Shown here piece after piece: positions 1 to 7,368 of a stretch of 54,559 nt of DNA (positions within the stretch are counted from its first letter, which is position 1; each line of letters begins with the position of its first letter). The stretch is taken from positions 1 through 54,559 of the IMG/VR virus record IMGVR_UViG_3300045971_000096. One strand, given 5' to 3'. Under the pieces are notes generated by a model. That model was not told the origin of the DNA and ran no database searches. It saw nothing but the letters and a program-made list of their open reading frames with translations. Both the position numbers and the translations under genes were made by a program. Source of the stretch: a virus.

Positions 1-101
1 GTTGCTACGAAGAACAATGGAACTGTTGGCGCCGCCGCTGGGATGTAGAATGACTCATCAATAACGGTGACTGACACGCCTGGGGAAACAAGGGTTGCCA
101 T
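1..101 (-). CDS. gp18: Tail sheath protein gp18, N-terminal fragment
   Basis: Only the first 33 codons are inside the window; the gene runs off the left edge. The start, MATLVSPGVSVTVIDES, is typical of contractile-tail sheath proteins, where SPGV.V.E/D marks the N-terminal arm that links neighbouring sheath subunits. In T4, gp18 polymerises around the tail tube and contracts to drive infection. The ATG at 101 follows a strong AAGGAG ribosome site and a CATAAATA late-promoter motif about 70 bases upstream. It lies downstream of gp15, which in T4 terminates sheath assembly. The call rests on a short stretch plus context. Confidence 0.82.
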   Translation of the reverse strand, partial: MATLVSPGVSVTVIDESFYIPAAAPTVPLFFVA

Positions 102-171
102 ATGAAAATTCTCCTTAATATATCGCTTAGACTTACCGTAGAATATTATTACAATGCGGTTTTCGTACTAG

Positions 172-179
172 TATTTATG
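172..179 (-). promoter_or_regulatory. T4-type late promoter for the sheath gene
   Basis: On the minus strand this reads CATAAATA, one base from the T4 late -10 consensus TATAAATA recognised by gp55-type sigma factors. It lies about 70 bases upstream of the sheath start and just after the end of gp15. Confidence 0.6.
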
Positions 180-185
180 TTTTAG

Positions 186-204
186 TCGGGTTTTCGGGCC
201 CGAA
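186..204 (-). terminator. GC-rich inverted repeat after gp15, possible weak terminator
   Basis: TCGGG at 186-190 pairs with CCCGA at 199-203, and TTCGGGCCCGAA at 193-204 is itself palindromic. It lies 15 bases past the gp15 stop. No T-run follows on the minus strand, so termination is uncertain. Confidence 0.3.
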
Positions 205-218
205 TACGCTTACTTTCT

Positions 219-965
219 TTATCCACCAACCACCATTGTGCCCCAAAGAGCACTGCTATCAAACGGAACCATATTGCCATTCTCGTCAAACTCATTAACC
301 TGAAACTTATCAAGGTCACCAAGCTTAATAACGATCTTTTTAACGACATCATCTTTAATATCAACAGGAGCAGAGATGTAAATTGGCATGTCAAATGATA
401 GAGACCATGTTATCATACGACGATCACCACCTGGAGGATAGTTTTCTTCATTGTTCAGGCCCACCAACTCAACTGATGCTATCTTAGTCCAGTCTAATGC
501 TGAATCTGACGTTTGGATTTGTAACACCGGATCAAACAGCATTAAAAGCTGCTCAAGGATTTGGTGCATTTGCTGCGTGTTGGATGCATATATCGAAAGT
601 TCTGTTGTCATGATATACGGGATAGGCATAACACGCGTAACAGTACGTAAGTCATTAGGATAGACTCCGCCTGCCGGTAGGAATGTTCTACGATCTACAA
701 TGCCAACACCTTTTCTATTTGGCGATAGTGCCAAGCTTGTCATGTTTGCTACCATAGCTGGTACAGAGAACGGTCTGTTCTGCGTATTGCCAGCTTGAAT
801 AGCAGCAACAACTCTATCTCTGCTACCAATAGAAATTGGAACAGTGATGAATTCTGGGACATCACATTCTCCTTTACCAGTTTGAACTTGCAACCCAGTA
901 AAGATATTACAGAATTGAAGAAGGTAACTTCTAAGTTGTCCTTCGTAGAAATAATTCGCTATCAT
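219..965 (-). CDS. gp15: Tail sheath stabiliser/completion protein gp15
   Basis: At 248 aa it is close to T4 gp15 (272 aa). The N-terminus, with YFYEGQLRSYLLQFCNIFTG, matches the T4 pattern YFY....RRY....GDLFS. The middle has the family's TELSIYA...MHQILEQLLMLFDP segment and a later R.ITWSLSFDM strand. In T4, gp15 forms a hexamer that caps the finished tube and sheath and joins the tail to the neck. The start overlaps the preceding stop as TAATG, so translation is coupled to the upstream gene. The sheath gene follows from its own promoter. Confidence 0.85.
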   Translation of the reverse strand: MIANYFYEGQLRSYLLQFCNIFTGLQVQTGKGECDVPEFITVPISIGSRDRVVAAIQAGNTQNRPFSVPAMVANMTSLALSPNRKGVGIVDRRTFLPAGGVYPNDLRTVTRVMPIPYIMTTELSIYASNTQQMHQILEQLLMLFDPVLQIQTSDSALDWTKIASVELVGLNNEENYPPGGDRRMITWSLSFDMPIYISAPVDIKDDVVKKIVIKLGDLDKFQVNEFDENGNMVPFDSSALWGTMVVGG

Positions 966-1690
966 TAATCGTCCTCATCAAATGAATGGGTAAGCTTTAC
1001 TGCACCTTTGTATTTAAGGACTTTAGTGTTGAACCAAGCTGTTGATTCAACATCCCAACCATAGGTGAAAGAATCAGAACCATACGAATACGTGTGACGA
1101 ACGCCATCGAAATGACGAGCCATTGTGTCCCATGGATAGTTGGTTCTCATTTGATCAGTGCCCCAATAGTTCTTAGCCCAGTCAGGAACTTCCTTGGTGA
1201 ACTTGTGGGCGAATTCAGCCCATTCATAGAACTGATCAAGATGAGATGCGCCAAGCACTAATGCAGAACTGTCAACTTCAAATAGGTAACCATAATCGGT
1301 CTGCCACTCTGGAAATGTTTTTTGTACAAATCTATACCAATCGCTGGTATATCCATCCCCGCTTTTAATAGCTGAAGATGTCCAGAAAGCGCCTGACGGC
1401 TTGCTATCACCTGCCCATGGACTCTCTTTAAATGATGTTAGAATCGGAATTGATTCTTCTTTAATTTCATCAGGGAACTGTTTCTTAATGTCCCGCCAAT
1501 CTCTATCGCGTTTACGTTCTAGCTCGCGCTTGGGGTCTCTACGTTTCGGCACAAAGAGCTGTGTGGCCATATTCTTTTCAGTACATGCACGTTGAATGTC
1601 CTTTAAGCGAGCATAGCCAGAGGAATAATCATCTGCCCATGAAGGCTCAACAACCTTCTTCTTTTCATAAAGAAAGTCTTTGAATCTCAT
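965..1690 (-). CDS. Unrecognised virion-associated protein with capsid-targeting-like N-terminus
   Basis: No family is recognised for this 241-aa protein. Its N-terminus MRFKDFLYE-K resembles T4 capsid-targeting peptides such as that of internal protein IPIII, and ends in L-Y-E (residues 7-9), which fits the (I/L)-x-E consensus of the T4 prohead protease. Residues 50-75 are very basic (RDPKRELERKRDRDWRD). Residues 100-157 (FWTSS, a spaced Trp, then YLFEVDSSALVLGASHLDQF) faintly resemble ADP-ribosyltransferase-fold proteins, but this is weak. It is coupled on both sides by ATGA and TAATG overlaps between a possible ADP-ribosyltransferase and gp15, so it is made late with structural proteins. 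Confidence 0.6.
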   Translation of the reverse strand: MRFKDFLYEKKKVVEPSWADDYSSGYARLKDIQRACTEKNMATQLFVPKRRDPKRELERKRDRDWRDIKKQFPDEIKEESIPILTSFKESPWAGDSKPSGAFWTSSAIKSGDGYTSDWYRFVQKTFPEWQTDYGYLFEVDSSALVLGASHLDQFYEWAEFAHKFTKEVPDWAKNYWGTDQMRTNYPWDTMARHFDGVRHTYSYGSDSFTYGWDVESTAWFNTKVLKYKGAVKLTHSFDEDD

Positions 1691-2583
1691 AATATAAAAT
1701 ACTTCACGTCTATTTTAAGAGCTGAGCAAAATTCCTGAAGCTCTTTGGTTGGCTTAGGCTGCATTCTAACTGCACAAAATTTACCATTGAACCAGATTTC
1801 TCTGTTGGTTGGAAATGGCTGACCTATTGTTTGGATTAAGAATCCATTCTCTCCAGGTGACATTAGAATATTGAGTGCATCAAATAAAGTTGGTGCATCT
1901 GTAGCATCCATCATCCCCGCATAATGCTTAAAGGCGCTCGTCTTTGTTTCTTCAATAGCCTTCTCGATCATAGGAAGAGTTATCTTCTTTAGACTGGGAA
2001 TGAAATTAGGAGTCTTCTTGCTGTTTGAAGCAGCAGCATTATCAAAGATAGCAGCAATCAATTGACCAACACCTCTAGCAATCCCAGTAGCATTGAGACC
2101 ACTACCAGCTGTTGGGCCCAAGCCAGAAATACCTTTCCACTTTCCTTGATGTATATCTGCTAATGGGCTAACAACTAACTTTGTTCCATTCTCTGGCAAA
2201 ATAACGTATGGGACTCCAGCATCACCATGAGTGTCACCAGCTTTTATCTTATCACTAGAGCAGATGAACGCTTTTTTGCGTGGTGCAATAGCGTTGATTT
2301 CTTTCCATGCAGGAAGAGCATCTAGTAATGAATGAAAATTGCCGCCATGATCTGAGTGAGCATCTCTAAAATCTTTTTCCTGATAACCATAATTGAAAAG
2401 GAATGCGCCTTTACCATGTGAGCCTAATCCTCTGTAAAGAACATGTCCATGTTCTAACTGTTTAACAGCATCAGTAAAATCATAGAGCTTCTTTTTTAAC
2501 CCGGCCAAGATAGCAGATGGGTGTCTATCCAAATACTCTGGTAGAGATTGCTCAGCTAGTAAAAATTCTTTGAAGCCTATCAT
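1687..2583 (-). CDS. Putative ADP-ribosyltransferase-like protein, possibly packaged and ejected
   Basis: This 298-aa protein has a T4-IPIII-like leader, MIGFKEFLLAE, ending in L-A-E (residues 9-11), a candidate prohead-protease site. Further in, VLYRG at 48-52 resembles the first arginine motif of R-S-E ADP-ribosyltransferases. FICSSD at 106-111 occupies the place of the S-T-S strand, and VPYVILPENGTKLVVSP at 124-140 resembles the VILPRG..V.V segment that follows the E-x-E motif in T4 Alt. The two catalytic glutamates are not obvious here, so activity is doubtful. Both ends overlap neighbours as ATGA inside the gp13-gp14-gp15 operon. The family call is inference from short motifs. Confidence 0.5.
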   Translation of the reverse strand: MIGFKEFLLAEQSLPEYLDRHPSAILAGLKKKLYDFTDAVKQLEHGHVLYRGLGSHGKGAFLFNYGYQEKDFRDAHSDHGGNFHSLLDALPAWKEINAIAPRKKAFICSSDKIKAGDTHGDAGVPYVILPENGTKLVVSPLADIHQGKWKGISGLGPTAGSGLNATGIARGVGQLIAAIFDNAAASNSKKTPNFIPSLKKITLPMIEKAIEETKTSAFKHYAGMMDATDAPTLFDALNILMSPGENGFLIQTIGQPFPTNREIWFNGKFCAVRMQPKPTKELQEFCSALKIDVKYFIL

Positions 2584-4481
2584 ACTGTCTTCTTGTTAAT
2601 GGATTGTTTTGTTGCAGACTGCAGAATGTTTCTTACAGAAGGTTTGTGCGAACTATAATCAGCTCGTCTATCTGTCTCTAAGTATAACCACTTGTTCTTC
2701 ACCATAGAGTATCTATACAGACGAGGCGCAATGTTTAAATGTGGTGCATAGTTAAGACGGAAAAAGTCACCATCATGCGCAGTGGTTAAATCTGGTAGTG
2801 CATAACCCTCACCATATGGTTCGCCACCCTTTGGTAAACCATCTTCAATGTATCCATTGAGTGTGCCATGTGGTCCTTGAGGTGGAGGATTGCCCTTAGG
2901 TGTTGAGGATTGCGGCTTGACAGGATATGGAACTGGTCCCATAGTAGTCCCATCATCTGAACCACGTTCTGGAACTGCATCTGCAGCTTCCTTCATTATC
3001 TCTTCCATCGAGGCAAGTGGCATGACATCTATCTGGTCTGCTACACCATTATTAAGAACTGAGTCAGCAATAAGATACTTCTGTGAATCAATAGTACCAA
3101 AGATGTCTCTATTTTCTTGTGAAGGTGTTGCTTGAGATGCAGAGAATCTGTATACTGTTGGGCGCCATGTAGTGCTGAACCCTTCTGATGCCCAACCAGT
3201 ATCAGTAACTTCCAAGAACTTTCTAACTGGTTTCAGGTTATGATCGTATTGCATTTCAGGAATGACTTCAACGATATCACCTACAATAATTGGTCTACCT
3301 AACTGCTGAACCATGGTCACGAATGACACAGTGAACGAGTATGAGTCAAGGATACTGAGACCGAATCTGCTAAGGTCAGACATTGAATCTGCAGGAGAGT
3401 ACTGCATCTTCATTAGAATAGGTTCAACACTATAATCACGATCTCTATTCTCATTAAAGAATAGGTCTTGAATATTATTAATATCTGTGGGCGCTGAATC
3501 TAGTACGTCCAATGCAAGCACTTCCCAATTTCCTGAACCTTGAAATAAGGTAGGAACTATACGTACTGCTTTTACTGTTAATGGAGTCTTAAAGCCCAAT
3601 GTTTGAGGAAGCGGGGATTGAACAAGATTAAATATGCCAATGCGTTTCCATACATAATTGACAGCAATAGTAAACATGTCACCGATAGCAAATGGAGCAA
3701 CTCCCTGCTCAAGGGTAACATTAATGATAGTGCTTAAAAATGGTACGCCTACGAATGCATTATTAAGCTGCAGAGTGCTTCCATCTGGCATTGATGCATG
3801 AACAGTAAATGCTGATGAAGATATAGCTACAATAGAAACAGTACATCTAGTAGCATTGGGACCAAATCCATTAAATGATATAGAACCATTACCTAAACCT
3901 GAATAAAGCGGATCAATAACCTCACATGATCCATCTGCAATTTCTACCTTGACCTGTCTAGCAAATTCATTGGGCGTATTCGCCTGTGTGATTTGTAATG
4001 CACCGACTTTAGTCCATTTAGCTTTCTCTGGAGCGTACTCGGTTCTTAGATTAACTAATCGTTTGATGCCAAAATCTATGCCAACATAAGCATTTGCAGC
4101 AACCGCTGCACCCGTTTGGAAAGATTTCCAAGAGGTGCTATTAATACCAGTTATCGGGAATCCAGGATAAGCCATAGATGCTATCACTGAACCTTCAGAT
4201 AAAATAGATCCGGTTCCTTGCTCGTGTACGCCTAATAACTTGTAAAGATTTATTGGGGCTCCAGATATACGAAGAGCTTCGGCTACGTAAGTTTCTTGTC
4301 TAAGCTGATCATTCTGCTCGCATAGATCCGGGTTAATGCTATTTAATTCCCATTCGCCTGACGGAAGACTTGGAGCTATATAAGGAGCAAGCGCAGGGTT
4401 ATTTAGTCCAGTTTGAACAGCTGAACCATTTGGATTGTTGATGCTGCCTGCACCATTTTCGCAAGGTAGTGTCTGTGGCAT
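2580..4481 (-). CDS. gp14: Neck protein gp14 with added domains
   Basis: At 633 aa it is far longer than T4 gp14 (256 aa). The part from about residue 365 to 480 looks like gp14: a FGLSILDSYSFTVSF strand, then GDIVEVIPEMQYD, then WRPTVYRFSASQ. Residues about 85-330 look like an inserted galactose-binding/discoidin-type region (SMAYPGFPITGINSTSW, later an AYVGIDFG strand and a GSGNWEVLALDVLD end). The C-terminus is proline- and glycine-rich and ends with a GDFFRLNY...NKWLYLETD motif like those in gp13. In T4, gp14 joins the head-completion ring to the tail. It starts 4 bases after gp13 and its stop overlaps the next start. Confidence 0.7.
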   Translation of the reverse strand: MPQTLPCENGAGSINNPNGSAVQTGLNNPALAPYIAPSLPSGEWELNSINPDLCEQNDQLRQETYVAEALRISGAPINLYKLLGVHEQGTGSILSEGSVIASMAYPGFPITGINSTSWKSFQTGAAVAANAYVGIDFGIKRLVNLRTEYAPEKAKWTKVGALQITQANTPNEFARQVKVEIADGSCEVIDPLYSGLGNGSISFNGFGPNATRCTVSIVAISSSAFTVHASMPDGSTLQLNNAFVGVPFLSTIINVTLEQGVAPFAIGDMFTIAVNYVWKRIGIFNLVQSPLPQTLGFKTPLTVKAVRIVPTLFQGSGNWEVLALDVLDSAPTDINNIQDLFFNENRDRDYSVEPILMKMQYSPADSMSDLSRFGLSILDSYSFTVSFVTMVQQLGRPIIVGDIVEVIPEMQYDHNLKPVRKFLEVTDTGWASEGFSTTWRPTVYRFSASQATPSQENRDIFGTIDSQKYLIADSVLNNGVADQIDVMPLASMEEIMKEAADAVPERGSDDGTTMGPVPYPVKPQSSTPKGNPPPQGPHGTLNGYIEDGLPKGGEPYGEGYALPDLTTAHDGDFFRLNYAPHLNIAPRLYRYSMVKNKWLYLETDRRADYSSHKPSVRNILQSATKQSINKKTV

Positions 4482-4485
4482 CTGG

Positions 4486-6363
4486 CTATCCGATCATGAA
4501 GGCCGTATTGCCGAAGTTTACACCACCATTACCAGCTTCATAGTCGGTAATCTGACGTAGTAGTTCATTCTGGAGTTCTGTTGCCATATTTAGCAGTGTA
4601 TCACCATTCAGCGTAATACCGCCATTAGGGCCAGGCAAATTGCCATACTTAGAACGAATCATACCCAGCATTTCCAATGCTTCAGATTGAGCCCAACCTT
4701 GAAGCCATTGCTTAGCCCATCTGTCAAGAAGTAATTCTTGCTCAGTGCGCTCCATAACTACTTCAAGGATAACACGTTCTTGTTCTAGCGAGATGTTGCG
4801 CAAGATAATGAGCTGACGCGATGCTTCATCCCAGGTGAAGACTAAATTACCAGCAAAGATTTTCTCGTAAGTTTCTGCTAGCTGAGACATTAAATGAATT
4901 GATAATACATCAACATTTGAGCCTTGATACAATTGATTAAAGAATGCTTGGGCATACAATCCATTCTCTGCAGACAAAGAACTAATGCCTAACATGTTAA
5001 CTCGATGTATTTTTAACACGTTTACAATTTTGTCTGTCTTATCACGAGGATCATTTAGATAATATGTGCTCTGACCACGCTTGAGTGTAAATGCAATATG
5101 ACGGTGCAAATAAGCATTATCGGCGCGACGTCTAAATTCATCTAAAGAATTGTCAATGGCTACGTTGAATTGTTCTTCTGAGAGCTCAACACATAAAGCT
5201 GGCCACCCAAGCTGATGTTTTAAAACCTTAATAAGTCTTAAACGCTCGTCATATGAGCCATCTGTACCAACACCAATTTTATCGGTTGTAGGTGCACCCT
5301 CATTATCAGTATCAGCTTTTAACCAATTATCACCAGTCCACACCATTAGGTCGCGTGTGCTTTGCTGATAAAAGAAATCTCCTATACTAGGAACACTTAT
5401 ATCAGCTGAGCCAGCGATTGTTCCACTTGGAACAATATTCTGCCATGTTGCAGCTGGCGTTCCAGGTATCAATACTCTTACTAAATCCGAGGCTGGTAAA
5501 TACCATGACCCTAAAGAATAAAATTTAATTACACTTTGCTGAATAGTACTAGCACTAGTTCTAAGCGTCAAGTAAATAAAATCGCCTATTGCTGGTGTTA
5601 TGGGGAGAGTACCGGTAACAGAAACACTATTGAATGGAGCCCATGCCGCGCCCATTTTTACTTGCGTGTTCGTAGAGTCGCAAATGGTCCAAGATGTACC
5701 ATTAAAATACTTTAACGCTTGTTCAGAAGTATTAAAGAAAATCTGGTTTTTTACAATGGGAAGAAGCTCGCCAACTGGAACAGTGTTTTGAGTACCTTGT
5801 ACCCAAGCGCCCATCGTTTCATTCCATACTTGAACAATATTTGACAATGGGTCAAAGTAAGCTTGACCATTTGTTGGATTAGATGGAGGGACTAGTCCTG
5901 TCGGAATAGAGCCTGCATATGTCTCTGATTGTTTTTCGAAACGAGATGATTCTAACGGATAGGACTGATTGCCAACTGTATAATACTGCAGTACATTAGA
6001 TGCGGCGTGAATAGACGCATAATACAGCTTAGTCGGATCGATGTTGGTAACATCTACTGTCTTCGTAGTTATCGGGTCACCGAAGAATCCATAAAAAGCT
6101 GCTACTACTTGAGCTGTGTTTATCGTATCAGCAGGTGATGCCCAGTTTGAAGATGCAGTGTAGCGTGTTCCATCGACTGGAAAATGGATAGAAGAAAACC
6201 GTGATTCCGATAAAAGAACAACGGCACCATCGTATGCTTGAGGCACAGAAGGCAAATCCCACGACAGTCTAAGTGTAGTAGGATTGACTTTAGTCGCCGT
6301 AATGTTTAGTGAGCGGCCCTCAACCCATAGTTCATGGGTGGTTAACTGAATCGAATCTGACAT
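4486..6363 (-). CDS. gp13: Neck protein gp13 with N-terminal binding-type domains
   Basis: This 625-aa protein is about twice T4 gp13 (309 aa). The gp13-like part begins near residue 375: LIKVLKHQLGWPALCVELSE and EEQFNVAIDNSLDEFRRR match the T4 LT.EQL..AIDDA pattern. Residues about 15-130 look like a fibronectin-type-III domain (TTLRLSWDLP ... LYYASIHAAS). Residues 160-360 hold four loosely repeated units of the form G..FY....L..W....W (for example NGQAYFD...VQVWNETMGAW, GDFFYQQ...MVWTGDNW). In T4, gp13 sits at the neck between portal-completion and tail proteins. The extra domains may decorate the neck surface. A late-type promoter lies 34 bases upstream. Confidence 0.78.
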   Translation of the reverse strand: MSDSIQLTTHELWVEGRSLNITATKVNPTTLRLSWDLPSVPQAYDGAVVLLSESRFSSIHFPVDGTRYTASSNWASPADTINTAQVVAAFYGFFGDPITTKTVDVTNIDPTKLYYASIHAASNVLQYYTVGNQSYPLESSRFEKQSETYAGSIPTGLVPPSNPTNGQAYFDPLSNIVQVWNETMGAWVQGTQNTVPVGELLPIVKNQIFFNTSEQALKYFNGTSWTICDSTNTQVKMGAAWAPFNSVSVTGTLPITPAIGDFIYLTLRTSASTIQQSVIKFYSLGSWYLPASDLVRVLIPGTPAATWQNIVPSGTIAGSADISVPSIGDFFYQQSTRDLMVWTGDNWLKADTDNEGAPTTDKIGVGTDGSYDERLRLIKVLKHQLGWPALCVELSEEQFNVAIDNSLDEFRRRADNAYLHRHIAFTLKRGQSTYYLNDPRDKTDKIVNVLKIHRVNMLGISSLSAENGLYAQAFFNQLYQGSNVDVLSIHLMSQLAETYEKIFAGNLVFTWDEASRQLIILRNISLEQERVILEVVMERTEQELLLDRWAKQWLQGWAQSEALEMLGMIRSKYGNLPGPNGGITLNGDTLLNMATELQNELLRQITDYEAGNGGVNFGNTAFMIG

Positions 6364-6396
6364 TAACGTATCCTGACAACATAAAATGATATTACA

Positions 6397-6404
6397 TATT
6401 TATG
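6397..6404 (-). promoter_or_regulatory. T4-type late promoter for the gp13 operon
   Basis: The minus strand reads CATAAATA, one mismatch to TATAAATA, 34 bases upstream of gp13 and in the gap between divergent genes. It would drive gp13, gp14, the two effector candidates and gp15. Confidence 0.6.
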
Positions 6405-6462
6405 CTATCTGGAAAGTTTTAGTCGTTCAATCAGTAAATAGACTATCAATCGGAGATAAGAA

Positions 6463-6687
6463 ATGAAAATCAGCAAACGTATACAAGCCAAATCACATAT
6501 GTTTATGCCAGGCGATACAGTGCAAGCAGTTGTCAAAAAGTTCAACTTGCATGATGTTACTAAAGAAGAAATGTGTCAACTAATCGATCAGTTTAAGGAT
6601 ATAAACCCACCATTAGTTCTTAAGCCAGGGATAAATGCCTTAATCCCAATCTTAGATAGACATCAAGATAAAGTCTTTACCCATTGA
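6463..6687 (+). CDS. Small LysM-like protein
   Basis: This 74-aa protein starts at an ATG preceded by GGAG with a 7-base spacer. The sequence has the LysM outline: PGDTVQAVVKKFNL, then an INPP segment, then LKPGINALIPI. LysM folds bind peptidoglycan and also appear as structural modules in phage baseplates (gp53 family). It stands alone on the plus strand between minus-strand operons, divergent from gp13, and its last 11 bases overlap the end of the next gene. No signal peptide is seen. Function within the virion or during lysis cannot be decided. Confidence 0.6.
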   Translation: MKISKRIQAKSHMFMPGDTVQAVVKKFNLHDVTKEEMCQLIDQFKDINPPLVLKPGINALIPILDRHQDKVFTH

Positions 6688-6889
6688 GATAATCAGCTAG
6701 AGTGTCAATATAAGCTTCTAGCTCTACTTTCCTGCTAGTCATGGTAGATAGAGCCATACTGACTGCAGCAGCACCATGATTACGTGAATGTCGATTAAAA
6801 TCTTCGCCCCGTAATCTTGCTATGCTTGCTGATACTAGCTTGTGCTCAGCAATAAGCTTCTCCAGATACTCTTGGGAGAAATGATTCAT
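6677..6889 (-). CDS. Small unknown protein
   Basis: This is a 70-aa protein starting MNHFSQEYLEKLIAEHKL, mostly helical and polar. No family is recognised. The chosen ATG at 6889 has AAGGA with a short spacer. An in-frame ATG at 6931 would add 14 residues, but it lies in the loop of a perfect inverted repeat and has no ribosome site. It converges with the LysM-like gene. Confidence 0.55.
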   Translation of the reverse strand: MNHFSQEYLEKLIAEHKLVSASIARLRGEDFNRHSRNHGAAAVSMALSTMTSRKVELEAYIDTLADYLNG

Positions 6890-6910
6890 ATGTTTTTCCT
6901 TAGGTTTCGG

Positions 6911-6960
6911 CTTACGCCACCATTTTAGCATTATTCATTATAATCTAATGGTGGCGTAAG
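6911..6960. repeat. Perfect 14-bp inverted repeat with AT-rich loop
   Basis: CTTACGCCACCATT at 6911-6924 is the exact reverse complement of AATGGTGGCGTAAG at 6947-6960, with a 22-base AT-rich loop. On the minus strand the hairpin lies between the membrane-protein gene and the ribosome site of the 70-aa gene. No T-run follows on either strand, so it is not a simple terminator. It may be an mRNA leader structure or a processing site. Confidence 0.8.
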
Positions 6961-6971
6961 TAAACTTGAGC

Positions 6972-7367
6972 TTAGAAGAAGTCTGATAATTTATCGTCGT
7001 TTCGATCTTCAGTTAATTTTTCTATTCTTCTGCGTTCTCTGTATAAGGATAGAATAAAGTAGCTGTTTAGAAACATGTAGAAGCCAACCAAGAAGTCATA
7101 TGATAGCCAATCGTGACTTTCAAAATCTTTACCCTGTGTTATGATGTAAAAAATTCTGAACGTAAAGAAACATGCTGTGAGTATCGAAATACCTGCGACA
7201 ATATATCCATTACGAATAACTTTTGGATTCAACTCAGCATCAAACTTTATGGATATGTAGTCTGGGTAATGAAGCAGAAAAGGCAGCATGATCAATCCAC
7301 CTACTAATGATAGCAGTCCTGAAAAGAAGGACACTGCTAAATCAGCAAAAATCATTTCCATTGTCAT
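6972..7367 (-). CDS. Small multi-pass membrane protein
   Basis: This 131-aa protein has hydrophobic stretches at about residues 8-32, 53-75 and 88-107, so probably three membrane passes (FFSGLLSLVGGLIMLPFLLH, then YIVAGISILTACFFTFRIFY, then FLVGFYMFLNSYFILSL). A charged cytoplasm-like tail rich in R, E and D follows. No family is recognised. The start lies two bases after the stop of the 769-aa gene, so it is probably read from the same message. A membrane role in lysis or superinfection exclusion is possible but unsupported. Confidence 0.6.
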   Translation of the reverse strand: MTMEMIFADLAVSFFSGLLSLVGGLIMLPFLLHYPDYISIKFDAELNPKVIRNGYIVAGISILTACFFTFRIFYIITQGKDFESHDWLSYDFLVGFYMFLNSYFILSLYRERRRIEKLTEDRNDDKLSDFF

Positions 7368-7368
7368 A

